Assembly (NCBI RefSeq): GCF_963675165.1
Contig: NC_087383.1
Location: forward strand, 3,502,979 to 3,566,978
DNA from: Halichondria panicea
Taxonomy: Eukaryota > Porifera > Demospongiae > Suberitida > Halichondriidae
Direction of reading: 5' to 3'
DNA: 64,000 nt
Shown: positions 35,871 to 48,073 of the stretch, piece by piece
How positions within the stretch are numbered: position 1 is the stretch's first letter
How the letters are laid out: the number at the start of each line of letters is the position of its first letter
Position numbers and translations under genes: made by a program
Notes under the pieces: generated by a model
The model's database searches: none
Told to the model about the DNA's origin: nothing
Seen by the model: only the letters and a program-made list of their open reading frames with translations

Positions 35871-35875
35871 ATAAA
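35870..35875 (+). promoter_or_regulatory. AATAAA poly(A) signal overlapping the stop codon
   Basis: The last A of the TGA stop of CatSper2 copy 1 is also the first A of AATAAA. Copy 2 has TGAAAGAA at the same place, so the hexamer is lost there. Confidence 0.55.
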
Positions 35876-36165
35876 ACTGGTGCTCCAACTAACTTAACTA
35901 CTTCAGTATTAGATTAGTTGTATAATTATTCTATTATGCCGTATAACATATTTAATTCTTCATGCACTGTAATACAACATTCCTCCCCCCACCCCCCCCC
36001 CCCAATCACGCCTAATTTTCAATGAAATGCAGCGTATTTTCAGGCAACACGTGCATGCTACATATATTATATGCATGCATGCATGGGTGCCAAATTTTTT
36101 TCCCAAAACATAATAAAATAAAAAAAGTTCGAGTCCTATATAAAATGAAAGCACCGCAGGTGCTG

Positions 36166-36721
36166 ATGCCTCGGTGGAGGTGCCAAAGCTACATATAACA
36201 TAAAACTACTAATAGCTAGCTTTTATACAATGATTGATTATAATTATCATGATAAATTTTGCTGCATGCAATCAACCGAATAGTGGGTAATGATCGACCA
36301 TGATTGTTGTTAAAAACGATTGATGCCAAAAGTTCAAGTCTAAAATTAATGGCTGCAAGTCAGCAGAGCCTTGCAGCTCTCTGCTCACTCTTGCAGCTAC
36401 CAATAGCTAGCGTTCTAGTGCAGAGCTAACTACTAAGTAGAGTAGTAACACTCGGTGAACAAGTTTTGCTACGGACTCTTCTGAAAAGGCTGCAATAGCA
36501 TTCCAAGTAAGCAAAACTGGGCATAACTCGAGAACGAAGCATTATTTTGCAAATCCACGAATTAAAATCCAAGTAAACATGACTAGAAGCCTATAGAAAC
36601 TCTTACTTGCACTTGATTCATCCTTGAGCAGCTGTAGCGGTCTACACACACACAGTACAGAGACACACAGACACACAGACACACTACCGTATACCTCGCT
36701 TGCGCATGCGCACCGAGGCAT
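36166..36721. mobile_element. ATGCCTCGGTG-ended element, second copy
   Basis: It starts ATGCCTCGGTG and ends CACCGAGGCAT, and the interior closely follows 10344-10855 (shared blocks include CAATAGCTAGCGTTCTAGTG and CTCTTCTGAAAAGGCTGCAA). An AC/AGAC microsatellite near the right end differs in length between the copies. Confidence 0.75.
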
Positions 36722-37237
36722 AATTAGTGTTAGGGAAAGCTGTATAATATGAAGCACTGCATGCAGGTGCTGATGCCTCGATCGGTGGGTGCATGTGTCA
36801 AAGCTACATAGTACATAACATGGCTATGCGTGCTATGCACATACACAATGACATGATAATTATCATGATGAACATTTTGCATCAGGCTAATCACAGGGAA
36901 ACTCAAAGAGTGGGAAGTGATTGTTGCTAAGGATGCCAAAAGTACAAAGTCTAAAATTAACTCATAAACAAGGTGACAAAGGTAAATAGTGGATATCTTG
37001 TAGTCTCGCTTGCTGGGGCATATATATCTTGTCAGTATAATTTCGAGTTCACCCCGATGGGATGGATCGACGGTGTAATGGCTAGATTTAAAGATGACCT
37101 CTAGGCTCTAGCTACTTTAAATACACATTTTGAGTTGCTTTTATGCCGAAATTTGGATTCACAGCGTGTATGCTGTGGAATTGGAAACAGAGCTAGAGCT
37201 AGCTAGAGAGAGAGCCATTGAAATGTTAGTGAAAAAC

Positions 37238-37273
37238 TAGCCTCGATTCCAGGCCGGCCTGGAATCGAGGCTA
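37238..37273. mobile_element. 36-bp perfect palindrome made only of transposon ends
   Basis: TAGCCTCGATTCCAGGCC is followed directly by its exact inverse. The same 18 bases are the terminal repeat of the 602-bp element at 16577-17178, so this looks like the two ends joined with no interior. Confidence 0.8.
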
Positions 37274-37550
37274 AGCCTAACCGGAAGTTGGTCAATACCT
37301 GCGTCTTGTTTTCGAGTGTGCATATCACCATAGAAATTATTATCTGGTTCAAAATCATGATTTTTACAGCTGTAGACTGAAGAACCTTGGGCCGGCTGAT
37401 GACAAGTAAACTGTTCAGTAATTGAGTCTGCCCTCTGCAGTGTGGCACTTGTAAGTATATAAAGCAATTTATACATTCTAATAACCGTTGAAATCTATAG
37501 CTAGCTACATTTTCCTCCTGCAGCAGTCTTGATTCTGCTAGTGCTAAGCA

Positions 37551-40018
37551 ATGGATGTGAAATCGCACACACTCTCGCATCGAGCTGAAGTGTTTAGGTC
37601 CAAGCTCATAGAAAACTTCCAAATTATTGAGAGCCTCAGTGAGCAGGGAATAAAGAAAGTCCCTGTATACACCTCTGCTGACATAACTAGTGAGGCGCAT
37701 TTAAAAATTAAAGACAGTGTAAAATAACACCGAGAGGGGCATAATAGTAATTCTAGTACATATAGTGCTCTTTGCATACCACATAATGTCATTGGTGAGT
37801 TTTGCATACGTATAATGTGCATCAAATTCATGCCGGCATGCCTCTAATAAAAAGTTTGGCCAAAAAACTTTTACCAGCTCAATCACACACACCCACTGCT
37901 ACATTGTTTATATAATCACCCTTAAATGCAGATACTTGTATCTTGGACAAAGTACTTCTTGAGAACCCCGAGCAGACGATAAAATTTAAGACGTACCAGC
38001 GTGATAAGATCGAAGAGGTCAACAACGTTGTTGACCGCAGACTCATCCGTGTCAAGAATCAAAATAAACTGCCTCTGGGCGTCTGGGCCTTGTGGGTCGT
38101 GGAGAGTATCCCATAGTCACAGTATCATAAAGGGAGTAGCTTTCGTATTTTGCAATTGTTTTCCTCAACCATTTACACAGACAGAAAGTTTCAGAACATG
38201 CTGTTAATTCTCATCATTCTAAACGGCATCTCTATAGGCATTGAAGGAGGTATATAAACTAAATCTCCTGTGTATATTAAATACCCGATGCTGTTTCTCT
38301 TAGAGCTGCCAGTGACGAATGATATTGGGATTGCACTTTTAAGGATGCTCTTGAACTTCATTGATTCATTCTCAGTGATTGTGTTCACCGCTGAAATTGT
38401 TTTGAAGTGGATGGATAACTTTAGAGGATTCTGGAAGAACCCATGGAATATTTTTGATTTTGTTGTGACAGTTGTTGTGAGTTTCTCTACTGATGTCCTG
38501 GCTATTCTGAAATAATTATTATTGTTCTTTCCTTGCAGAGTGCAGTTCCTCTAATTATAATGTTGCTCACTAATGACAGAACCTCTCAATTTGCCATTGT
38601 TACAGAGCAGCTCGCCGTCTTCAGGATTATTAGGGCTCTGAAAATGGTCAGTTAGGTTTAGCTTTCATTTTAATTCTGTGTGTCATGTGTGTTTCTACAG
38701 ATTGCTCAGTTTGGTAGCCTCAGGATCATTGTACTGACAGTGTTGAAAGCGTTTAAGGTATATAAACACCGCAATTTTGTCATAATTATTCTTTGACTCT
38801 ATGATTATATATAGTCATTGGTGTTTATTGGAATTCTTCTCTTCGTGGTAACCTACATCTTTGCTAGCGCTGGAGTAATCTTTTTTGAAGCCTACACGAT
38901 GTCACAGAGAACAGACCTACGATATCCTCGCAGCTTCAGGTAATAATTATAGTTATAGATCTACATGTATAATTTACATTGAATCCCCTGTTAACAGTTC
39001 CTTGGTGGATGCCACCATAACGCTGTTTCAACTCTTCACTCTGGACCAGTGGTATAGGATCTATAATGATCTTATCAAGGTCATCCACCCAGCTTTTGCC
39101 TGCACCTACATCCTTCTGTGGGTCTGGATAGGAGCATTCTTGTTTAGAAACCTCTTTGTTGGAATAATGGGTGAGCCAGTTAATGTGTATAGCAGACACC
39201 AGTATAGCTATTTATACAGAAGACTTTTGGCCCTCGTGATTATAACCACTATATAACTGTTGTCACTTCTGTACATGCATGCATGCAGTGAATAATTTCC
39301 AGAACATAACTGAAGAGTTAACTCGTAAGCAAGAGAATATGGATCACAACGAGGAGCTTGCAAGAATGAAAGAAGAACTCAATACTGAATTGACTATGCA
39401 TGATTCAAAAATGACCAACGCCAGGTACAGAATGCGACTCGTGGTGCCAATATTATGTGTTTTGCAATACACAGAAGGTCTATATTTGTTCCAAAAGCAT
39501 CTTCTAGTCATTTAGCTGGCAGCTCCAGTACAGTTGAAAGGTCAGTTACCAGTGCATGGGTGTGAAAATTTGAATCATACTTATTTTGATTGCAGTGGGG
39601 GAGGAGCTGAGTTAAGAGAGCAGATCAGCCAAATGATGCATGCGGAAAAAAGGATTTCTGCTGGTATGCAACCATTTTTCAATTTTTAGGTGCTTTAGTA
39701 ACTTTTTTCAATCAGGATGGGATAAAACTGTGCGCTCACATCTAATGGCTCTCTCTTGCAACCCAGTTGAAACATTGTGGCCTCGAGAGACATTGTTCAG
39801 GTAAGGATGCTTGTTTGTGCAAGTTTGATTGTGAAATGCACTCTTTAAAGGTATTACCAGGTAATGGAGCTTCTAGTCGAGAATCTGGACGAGTATGATA
39901 AACTTCAAAAGCTTGCAAGTAAGCTGTGCTGGGATTCCTGATTTTTAATTACTTATTGTCTGATAATTTGCTCTGCTCAGATGACTGCCTGGTTAATCTT
40001 CATGACAGTAAGCCCTGA
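37551..40018 (+). CDS. CATSPER2: CatSper2, pore-forming subunit of the sperm calcium channel, copy 2
   Basis: Tandem paralogue of the preceding channel gene with the same 14 exons and phases: 37551-37689, 37932-38105, 38181-38249, 38304-38476, 38539-38646, 38701-38757, 38815-38939, 38998-39170, 39289-39424, 39475-39540, 39596-39663, 39716-39800, 39851-39918, 39981-40018. Product 492 aa. The pore FTLDQWY, the S4 (VFRIIRALKM) and the CatSper2 C-terminal block (WPRETLFRYYQVMELLVENL) are intact, so both copies look functional. Length differs from copy 1 by three codons in exon 10, a Ser-rich linker. Copy 2 lacks the intron transposon of copy 1 and the poly(A) hexamer at its stop codon. The in-frame TAG after WVVESIP lies inside intron 2 when the conserved acceptor before 38181 is used. 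Confidence 0.92.
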
Positions 40019-40479
40019 AAGAACTTGTACATGTACTCCAACTAACTAACTAACTACTTCAGTGGTTACCCTATGATCAGTTTATAATTATGGTGTGTAT
40101 GATGGGAAGGCGTGGCTCAGCTGCGCATGCGCACTAAGAATGCCCCTGTATGACGTGTGTGTGGCTAGTATTTGAAACTCGTGTGCATTTTCAACGTACA
40201 AGAAGAAAAGTCATCTCTCCCTTTGTATTCAGCCCAACAGAGTCTTGAGTCTCTATAAGGGTAAGATCTCATAAATATACAAGTGTACATAGCTTTAAAT
40301 TGTCTGAAAGCTGCAAAGTCCGTTAAATATAATTGATTTATTTTTGCCGCCATTTAAATTTGTTGTGAATACCGCATTTAGATTAGACTAAACATGCTAC
40401 ATGGATTACCTGTACAACATACCTTGTACTTTGAGCCACCTAGTACCTGTACCTATCTTCGTTATGTACAGAAATCAAG
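40019..40479 (+). promoter_or_regulatory. Lamin 5' region with a likely non-coding first exon
   Basis: A possible 5' untranslated exon ends at 40260 before GTAAGA, and an acceptor (ATGTACAG) ends at about 40470, nine bases before the lamin ATG. A CTGCGCATGCGCAC palindrome near 40120 may be a promoter element. This is inferred from splice signals only. Confidence 0.4.
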
Positions 40480-43400
40480 ATGAGTCAGGAAAACGTTTCA
40501 CCTGCTCGAGCTTCTCGAGTCCAAGAGAAGGAAGAGTTGGCCCACCTCAATGACCGCTTTGTCCAATACATTGACCAGGTAAAATCCATGAAGGAGTTGA
40601 ACCGCCGCTTAGAAATGGAGCTCTGTAGCACCAAAGAGCAATTAGGAACCGAGACAGCGGCTGTCAAAGAACTCTACGAAGGGGAGCTTGCCGATGCTCG
40701 GAATCTTATTGACGAGACTGCCAAAGAAAAGGCTCGCCAGCAAATTAAAGTTAGCAAGCACGAAACTCGCATTGAGGAACTTGAAGCAGAGTGAGCCAAT
40801 ATTGTTACATTCCCGTTACTAGTACCACATTCTGTAATCTAGTTCTTTGATGTCGCTTATTTTCACTTCACGTTATGTGCAGTTGTAGCGTTATTGCCAG
40901 CACATATCCCTTTATGATTGCTGCTATTGTATGGTAGATTTCAACATGTGTTCAATTAATGTGATGTGCATCCTTAGTTGGGGTTTCCTAGAATTTCACA
41001 AGGGTGGTGTATGTGTGTGTTAATTTGAGTGCCAAGTCTGGTCACCATTTATAATTTTCAGGAAAGCTACCCACGTGGCTCTTTGCTTATGTACAAGAAA
41101 CCTGCATATGTCCATTTCGCTTTGGCATGTACAGTGTACAGCCTAGTTAGAGAATTAGACAATGGCTAATGGCTAGCTGACTGACAATGGGCACAATGTG
41201 TATAAATAGAACACTTAACGCTTGAGTATCGTATTGCTCTAATTTGCATATAAATTATGCTGTCTGCAATAAGGCAAGTTATCCATGACATTTTTACCCT
41301 AACCAGGCTGAAGACTTGCAAGGAGGAACGTGACCGTTTTGAGACCCAGTTAACTGCCTCTGAGCGAAGTAACACCTCCCTAGATGCCCAGCGCAAGTCT
41401 GCTCTCGCTGACAAAAACAGGCTCCAGAAGGAGGTGAATTTAGCTCCAACCAGTAATTGTTTGCTTTATAAACCAAACAGCAATAGCAATGTCCAAGGTA
41501 GCCATATTGTACATGTATGTGCCAACGTGTTCAGTTGCCGAGTTAATGACGATGTCCATTTTGTGCTTGTATAAAATTAATACTGGCTAAGTTGATTGTA
41601 TATTGTTATCGTGTGTATCCGAATGACCGTCACTAATTTATGGCCCCTACTGTTTCTGTAGGTGAAAAACCTTCAAGCTGAGTTGGCTGAGATGCGTGAA
41701 GGCTATGAGTCATTGCAGGGTACTTTGGAGGTTGAAACTTTGAGCAAAGTAGACCTGCAAAATAAATGTCAATCTCTTAGAGAGGAGCTCCTTTTCAACA
41801 AAAAACTCTATGAAGAGGTTGGTTCTATTTATTGCACAATGCTCATATAAAGAAGCCATTGTGTTGGTGGTTTGCTATCACTAGATTGGTGAGTGATAAG
41901 CAATATTTTAGGCGCAATTTCCTTTGGGATTATCTAACTAGGCAACCCAAAGCTAAAATTACATGTATGCAACTTTTCTTGCATGACTTGTACATGTACC
42001 GTATTTGCGTGATCAGAGGCTGCGGCTACTAAATGCTCATTTTTCTGGGACAAAGGAGGCTATAATTAGAGAGAGGTGTTTATTAGGCCTACTAACACCC
42101 CAGCAAATTCAGGCACCTTCAGGTTGAACTCAAAAGTTCTTTTTCACTTTCCACTGTTGAGTGTGGCCTTTATCAAGAATGGCCGCTGATCAAGCAAATA
42201 CGGTATACAATATGTGTCATTTAACAATTATAGTAAAAGCTGTAGGCTGGCCTAAAAGTCAAGCTGTTGCTAGTCTATATTGGAGGATGCTAATACAGTT
42301 TTATTCGTCTTAGGACAATGTACATGTGTAGATTTGTGTTATCAATTTCCCTATAATTGTCCACAGGAGCTGTCTGGCCTTCGTAACAAGCTCTCCTGGT
42401 CTGTGTCCACGCCCGACACAGACTTCCAGGCCCAGTTGGACCACCGTCTGGAGATAGCCATCGATGAGTTGAGGGATAAGAGCGAGGCTGACATTGCTGA
42501 CTACAAGATCCAGATCGACTCTGCCTACAAGGACAAGGTACAGTGTGTGTTGCCTACATGTGCCTATGTGTTTGATGTGCGCCGTTGCAAGAGTTGTACA
42601 TGTATTTGTTGATGCTCTAGAATTCCCTGTATTGGTTGTGTTTCAATGATTCTGAGTTGCTTCTACACCTCTCACTTTCAAGTTATCTACGTATGCTATA
42701 GTTATTATAACATTTCTGTGTGATTAGTTCCCTAATCTTGTGTGACGTGCCCCGCTTCAGATCACAGCCCTTGAGAATCAGTGTGCCCGTGACTCTGCCA
42801 CCATCTCTAAGCTAAGCATGGAGATCAATAGGCTCACCTCCGGCCGATCTGATCAGGGCAGCGAAATTGGCAAGCTGCAGAGAGCCGTGAGTGCATTTCT
42901 GTATCACAGTACCTAGTGGAGCATATATAACATATGACAGTGACTACCATTACCAGTTAACATTGAGGACCATTACCAAATACTGTACATATAATACTTA
43001 CTGTATCTGTGTACAGTACTTTTAGTGCACCGATTAGCTTTATCATGTATTTGCATTATGTACATGTACATGTAATCTCCCTAAGTATGTTTATCCTGTC
43101 TTACACGTACACCTTTGCCCCTTGTGTCCGTAGATTGAAAAGCTAGAGTGTGCTCTGCGTGACAAGGACGATGAGCTGGGTCGTGTGTGTCGCCAGCACA
43201 CCGATGATATGTCACAGACGATGGACGAGCTGCGTACCACTCGAGAGAGCTACGAGGTCAAAATACGCGAGTACGAGCAACTCATGGACCTCAAGGTCCA
43301 GCTGGACCAGGAGATTGCCACCTACAGGGCACTACTGCAGGAGGAGGAGACCAGGTGAGGCTCTATTTAAAGCACACTTCTGATAGTAGATTATACACCT

Positions 43401-46400
43401 ATCAATGTGTTGCCCCACTACCCCCCCGGAACATACGGGGGAATTTAACCTGGAATTTTTGCCCCATTCTGGGGGTTTGACCTGGCTTTGCATAGTTTTA
43501 TAACCTGTTTTGATGTGTGCAACTGCTTGGGAATTTGAATACTGAATCCTTCCCCCACCAGGGGGAATGTGATCTCAGGTATGGTCAAATCCCCCATATT
43601 ACCTTTCCCCCTCCTGGGGGGGGGGCAACACTTTGATAGGTGCATTACATGTACAGTACTGTATTACATCAGGGGCTTAGAGAAGAGGGCATGCAACTCA
43701 GTCAGAAGCAGCACCCTTCATCTGTTACTATTTTTACTTGACTTTTGTACAGTACTGGGATTCTATTTATAGTAAATCCTGCCTCTGATATGAACTATGG
43801 TGATTACATAGGGTAGATAGTGCTATGTAGTACCAGGAGCGCATCCTCACATGCTCCTGATAGTACCAAGTGCATGTATGTGCTGTGTATCTATTACTTG
43901 TATGTTCATACAATGTGTAGTCAATTTTTAGGCAATGACATGTATCCTAATTCATGTACCATCAGCATTTTTCCATTAATTTTTATACCGCTATGCACAT
44001 GTGTGTTTGCATGCTCTTACTTTCATTCTCTGTAGACTAAACCTGACCCCTACCCCCCGTGAGAAGCGCACCCGCACTCGCACCCAGACTGGGGGGGAGC
44101 CTGTCCCCATCCCCAAGAAGATGCGTCTGGAGACCCCCCACACCCAGGCCAAAAAGTCCTCAGTGAGCTCCAGCGCTGTCGGTCGTATCCATATCACTGA
44201 CGTGGACCCAGAGGGACGCTACGTCGAGATCAAGAACATGTCCGACGAGGTTAATTTCTACGTGTATATTGGGTTGAGGACATAATTATTGAGCATCTTG
44301 ATTTATTTACTCTGTGTGTTTGTGGACGTTAACTGTACGTGTTCATTTGGTGGTTTCACTATATGCAAAGTTGTCTTTAAACTGTAAGGTGTAATGTGTA
44401 CATTTACTATCTTTTGTTTATTATATCTTTTGTACGTGCTATTTAGAGGATTGTAAGGCGCGTGTGCAAAAATGCGGTGTGATAACTAATGTATAATTAT
44501 ACACGTGTGTGCTTGGATGGTTTGTATCAAAATAACAAATAATATTGATGTCTGGCAGTTAGCTTTGGGGACAAACACTAGCGCTGTCAGTTCAGATAGT
44601 TCGGCCATATAGGTGTTCATAATCATATACACTATGCGGAGGTGGGTTCGTGGTCAGCTACGTAGTTTCCTAACCCAAACAAGCAAGATAGCGACAGATA
44701 CCACACAAATGTGTCTACCGTTGGTGTCAAAGTTCGACTATTGTTTCCGTAAATGCTCACACATTAGTAACTTGATACACCTCTCTCTGTCTAGGTTGAG
44801 CCCATCAAAGGAATCAAGATCCAGCATGAAGTGGAGGGAAGAAGTGAGATGATTTTCCGTTTTTCTGCCAAGTCCAAGCTCCAAGGAGGGGCTACCGTTA
44901 CCGTGAGTGGATTAAAGTCCTTTGTACATGTTTTATGCTATAATGATTATTTCTGTACGTACGTATAGGTAGATGTACATGTACAACTTATAGGATTTGT
45001 ATGTGGGAAATGCACTACAGTTTATGTGTGTGGTGTGCTTTATTTAAGAGAGTTTTCTGTCACCTCTGTTTACTAGGAATGCAGTAGCCATGACTCTAAC
45101 TGTTATTGGTGAGCATTAAGGCTGCCTCTGTGCGTCAATGGACCATTACAAGCAATCTTTATTGCACTACATGTAGTAGATGACATGTACAATGTAGTTC
45201 AGTTGTTTAACAGTACTGACCTCTCTCTGTTTTCAGGTGTGGAGTGGTGATGCGGACGGAGCAGTGCACAACCCTCCCAGCAACCTTATCTGGAAGAACC
45301 AGTCCTGGGGCTCTGGACAAAAGACCGTCACCAAGCTCATCAAGGGATCAGATGTAGGTCCTCGCTCACTTTCATAATCATATTATCGTAGAACCTCGAT
45401 TATCCGGCTTGGTAAGTAATCAGGAAATGGCCATGTACCTTTAAATGCTCATGCGCAATTAGCAGCTGTTATCATGGAGACAGACCTGTTTATCTTTTGC
45501 GCCTAAATTCTCTTTATCAATAAAGATCAAGGCATGGTTTATCTATTCGACTATCTGCCAGTTATCTGGCCTGTCTCTGGAACCAAAGTGTCCGAATAAT
45601 CGAGGACTGTTGTGAAAGCTTTATTACAGTGACCTCAGCATAGCTCATTATTGTAGCCCAGAGGAGGCCTGACATGCGTGAATGTATCACTACATTTTCC
45701 GTGCATAGTGACATGATAACGTCCAGTCCACTTGTAATGATTCGTGCATGTATGTCGGATTTCCTCTGCTTGTAGCCTGTAATGGTATTTACTGTTTAGA
45801 GGAAGTGATCTGTTTGTTTGTCCTATGCTTGGGTTGATCTGAGACATGGTAAACATCATTTTACGTTTTCCGGACACCCTAGCTGTGTATTGGACTAGAC
45901 ATTCTTATTTCTGTTGCCTAGTTTTGCATACCAATGAACTTGTGGATGCTGTCAGCTCTTTTAGGATACACAATGTAGTTCTCATTTCTAAAAGGTGATC
46001 GTAATGTTATAAATAGAATGCTCTTCTGACTTATTTTTATCAGCTATTACCTTGCTTCTCCTTGTATACCCTTATGTACAGTGCATGATACATCCCAGTT
46101 TACAGTTGTGTGTTAGTATTTTTGGTTACACTATGTCCATCTGCCTGCAGACGATTGCCCAGTTCAACCAGAGCATTGAGATCTCCCCATGCAAGCCACA
46201 ACAAGAACATGACAGTGGCACCGGATTTCTTGACTCTAGTACTCGCTCCTTTCCAAGCCTTCCCGACGATGCTACCGAAAGGGATGCTTCTGGTTCTGGT
46301 TCTGGTTCTGGTCGTGTTACCATGACGACTCGCTACAGCTCATCCACCAGCAGCAGCAGCCGTGGGGCCAGGGACCAGAGGGGCGGGGGAGAGCATATGT

Positions 46401-46601
46401 TTCATCAGCAGGTGAGACCTCTTATTGATATGTGTGAATGGTGATCATGAATGGTTAAACCATTAGTCTGAGTAGTAGTTTTAAAATCTGAGTTTAAGTA
46501 TGTGATGGTCACGTTGATGCTTACTCGGTGTTATTCGTCAATTGCTTTTTGTCGTGTAGGGAGACCCAGCTGCTGAGGAGAAGACCTGCGTCATCTCTTG
46601 A
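40480..46601 (+). CDS. LMN: Lamin (nuclear intermediate filament protein)
   Basis: Structural protein of the nuclear lamina. Exons: 40480-40790, 41307-41433, 41662-41817, 42367-42537, 42761-42886, 43134-43354, 44036-44249, 44795-44902, 45237-45353, 46151-46411, 46560-46601; all phases agree and the product is 617 aa. Residues 17-371 form the coiled-coil rod: coil 1A starts KEELAHLNDRFVQYIDQV, and the helix-termination motif is LDQEIATYRALLQEEE. Next come a T-P-T-P site (375-378) and basic clusters KRTRTR and PKKMR (nuclear import). A lamin-tail Ig fold covers about residues 418-520, with GRYVEIKNMS and the W-K-N-Q-SWGSG strand. A Ser/Gly-rich linker leads to a C-terminal CVIS CaaX box, predicting farnesylation and carboxymethylation as in B-type lamins. 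The SP at residues 7-8 is a candidate mitotic Cdk1 site. A possible ATTAAA poly(A) signal is at 46826. Confidence 0.96.
45387..45612. mobile_element. Pogo/Tigger-like MITE, second copy
   Basis: GTAGAACCTCGATTATCCGG at the left and AATAATCGAGGAC at the right, with an interior (GTTATCATGGAGACAGACCT; TCTATTCGACTATC) related to 21736-22047. It lies in the intron between lamin exons 9 and 10. Its right end is eroded. Confidence 0.75.
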
Positions 46602-48073
46602 ATCAGTCACAGGAATGGCTGAGTTGGCAACATATAGGACTAAAAAAGGTTGATAGGTTTTCTTTTTTGTTACTGTAGTGTATCCATATTAACCCATTTC
46701 ACACCTTCTAAACTGTCAAGACTAGTTATAATTACATGAACTTTAGATTGCTTAGCAAAATATTACATGTGTACACACTTACTTTGTTTCTTTTTGCTGT
46801 TTTCTGTACTTTGGTATTCAACGCCATTAAATGATAAAAGTGTTGTTTCAACATAATTGTCATGGCTATGTTTACTTCGTGTTAAGCGTTCATGTATATG
46901 TATACGTATTATGTTGTTATACTGCATGTTCCCATAAACAAGAGTAAATTTAATTTAATTTAGCAAGTGTTTTATAGTTAGAGCAATGATCTAACTATGT
47001 GTACATAAGGTTGGTGTTAGTTCCTGTTTTATTGGCATCAAAGTTAAGTAGGTAAATACGTTTAGTCTAAATGTGAAATGACATAATGTTAGGCATTGGT
47101 GCATTGGAAAACACATGCACACAACACTTGGTGATGTCATAGACCTACTGTAATAACATCATGTCATTTAGGCAAATTATTTAATGTTGTTCGTCAATTT
47201 TTGTATTAGAGCTTCTATACTTCGGATCACATTCGTTATTTGTTCATGATGTTTAAAGTGCCTAGTGTTTGGGTGTGGTCCCTTGGTGAAAGCTTAACCC
47301 CTTAGAGGAGGTACGACAACATCACGTGGGTGGACAATGGAATTTCAATCAACAGCAGCAAAAAGTTGTGTGAGTGTGGTCTGCATGATAACAGCCCCTC
47401 CCATCATCAGCATTTACTGCATGTTAATGGACATTCCATTGTCACACGCGTGCCATGATGTTGTCGTACCTCCTCCGAGCTTAACCGGCCTTGAAATAGT
47501 ATTATAATTTTCGCATGCTTGTATCATGCATGTGCATGTATTGCGTAGGTGGTTGAAATTGATAGCCAAGATGTACAGACATTGGGTACAGGAAACGAGT
47601 TCTGCTAGAACGCCTTTAGGGAAATCAAGTAAGAGACGTGCTTAAGTTTGTGAGGGATGTCTTGGTAATTGAAATGGATACTCTCTAGAGATGACATGTC
47701 CACTAAAATTGTTAATGCTGGTCCTAGACCATCCTTTCTACATACCCAATGTATTGTTGCAGACTAATTTGAGGTGATAAGATCTCATCAGGCAGCTAGT
47801 CTTTAGCACCACATGGTGTTTATATGTCTGTTCATATAGTTAAGGTTCCATTGTGAGCTTAATAAATTGATTATTGATATGTCTAGACCAAAATGTGTGA
47901 TTGGACTATAATTATGTTTGTACACCAAGCCTTATTTAGGCTCTGGAATTTAGACATCCAATAATAAGCAGACTTCCACTTTGGCAAGCTACTTGGTATA
48001 AATAGCACAATTGCCTGAGAGCATTAAGTTCCATCTTGTGCATGCATATATTCTTTGCTAAAAGTGCTCCAAG
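46602..48073. other. Spacer between the lamin and the Ig-like gene
   Basis: Both flanking genes run on the + strand. Apart from the lamin 3' untranslated region and the foldback element at 47305-47476, nothing was recognised. Confidence 0.6.
47305..47476. mobile_element. 172-bp foldback element
   Basis: GAGGAGGTACGACAACATCA at the left is mirrored by TGATGTTGTCGTACCTCCTC at the right. The match continues inward with gaps to GGACAATGGAA against TTCCATTGTC. No target duplication was determined. Confidence 0.8.

Larger units (their letters stand above)
35871..37550. other. Spacer between the two CatSper2 genes
   Basis: No gene was recognised. From left to right it holds a G/C homopolymer patch at about 35982-36002, the ATGCCTCGGTG-ended element at 36166-36721, a degenerate second copy at about 36770-36960, a 36-bp perfect palindrome at 37238-37273, and the promoter-like block at about 37300-37350 that is shared with the region upstream of copy 1. 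Confidence 0.6.

Noticed and set aside
38106-38180. In-frame TAG just after WVVESIP, which could make CatSper2 copy 2 a pseudogene
   Set aside because: A donor (GAGA followed by GTATCC) and an acceptor before 38181 give A plus AC, joining WVVE to NRKFQNMLL in phase. The same solution works in copy 1 (33618 to 33934), so the TAG is intronic.
46110-46325. Overlapping frames opposite or beside lamin exon 10
   Set aside because: They are shadows of the Ser/Gly-rich lamin linker, whose frame is fixed by both flanking exons and the CaaX box.
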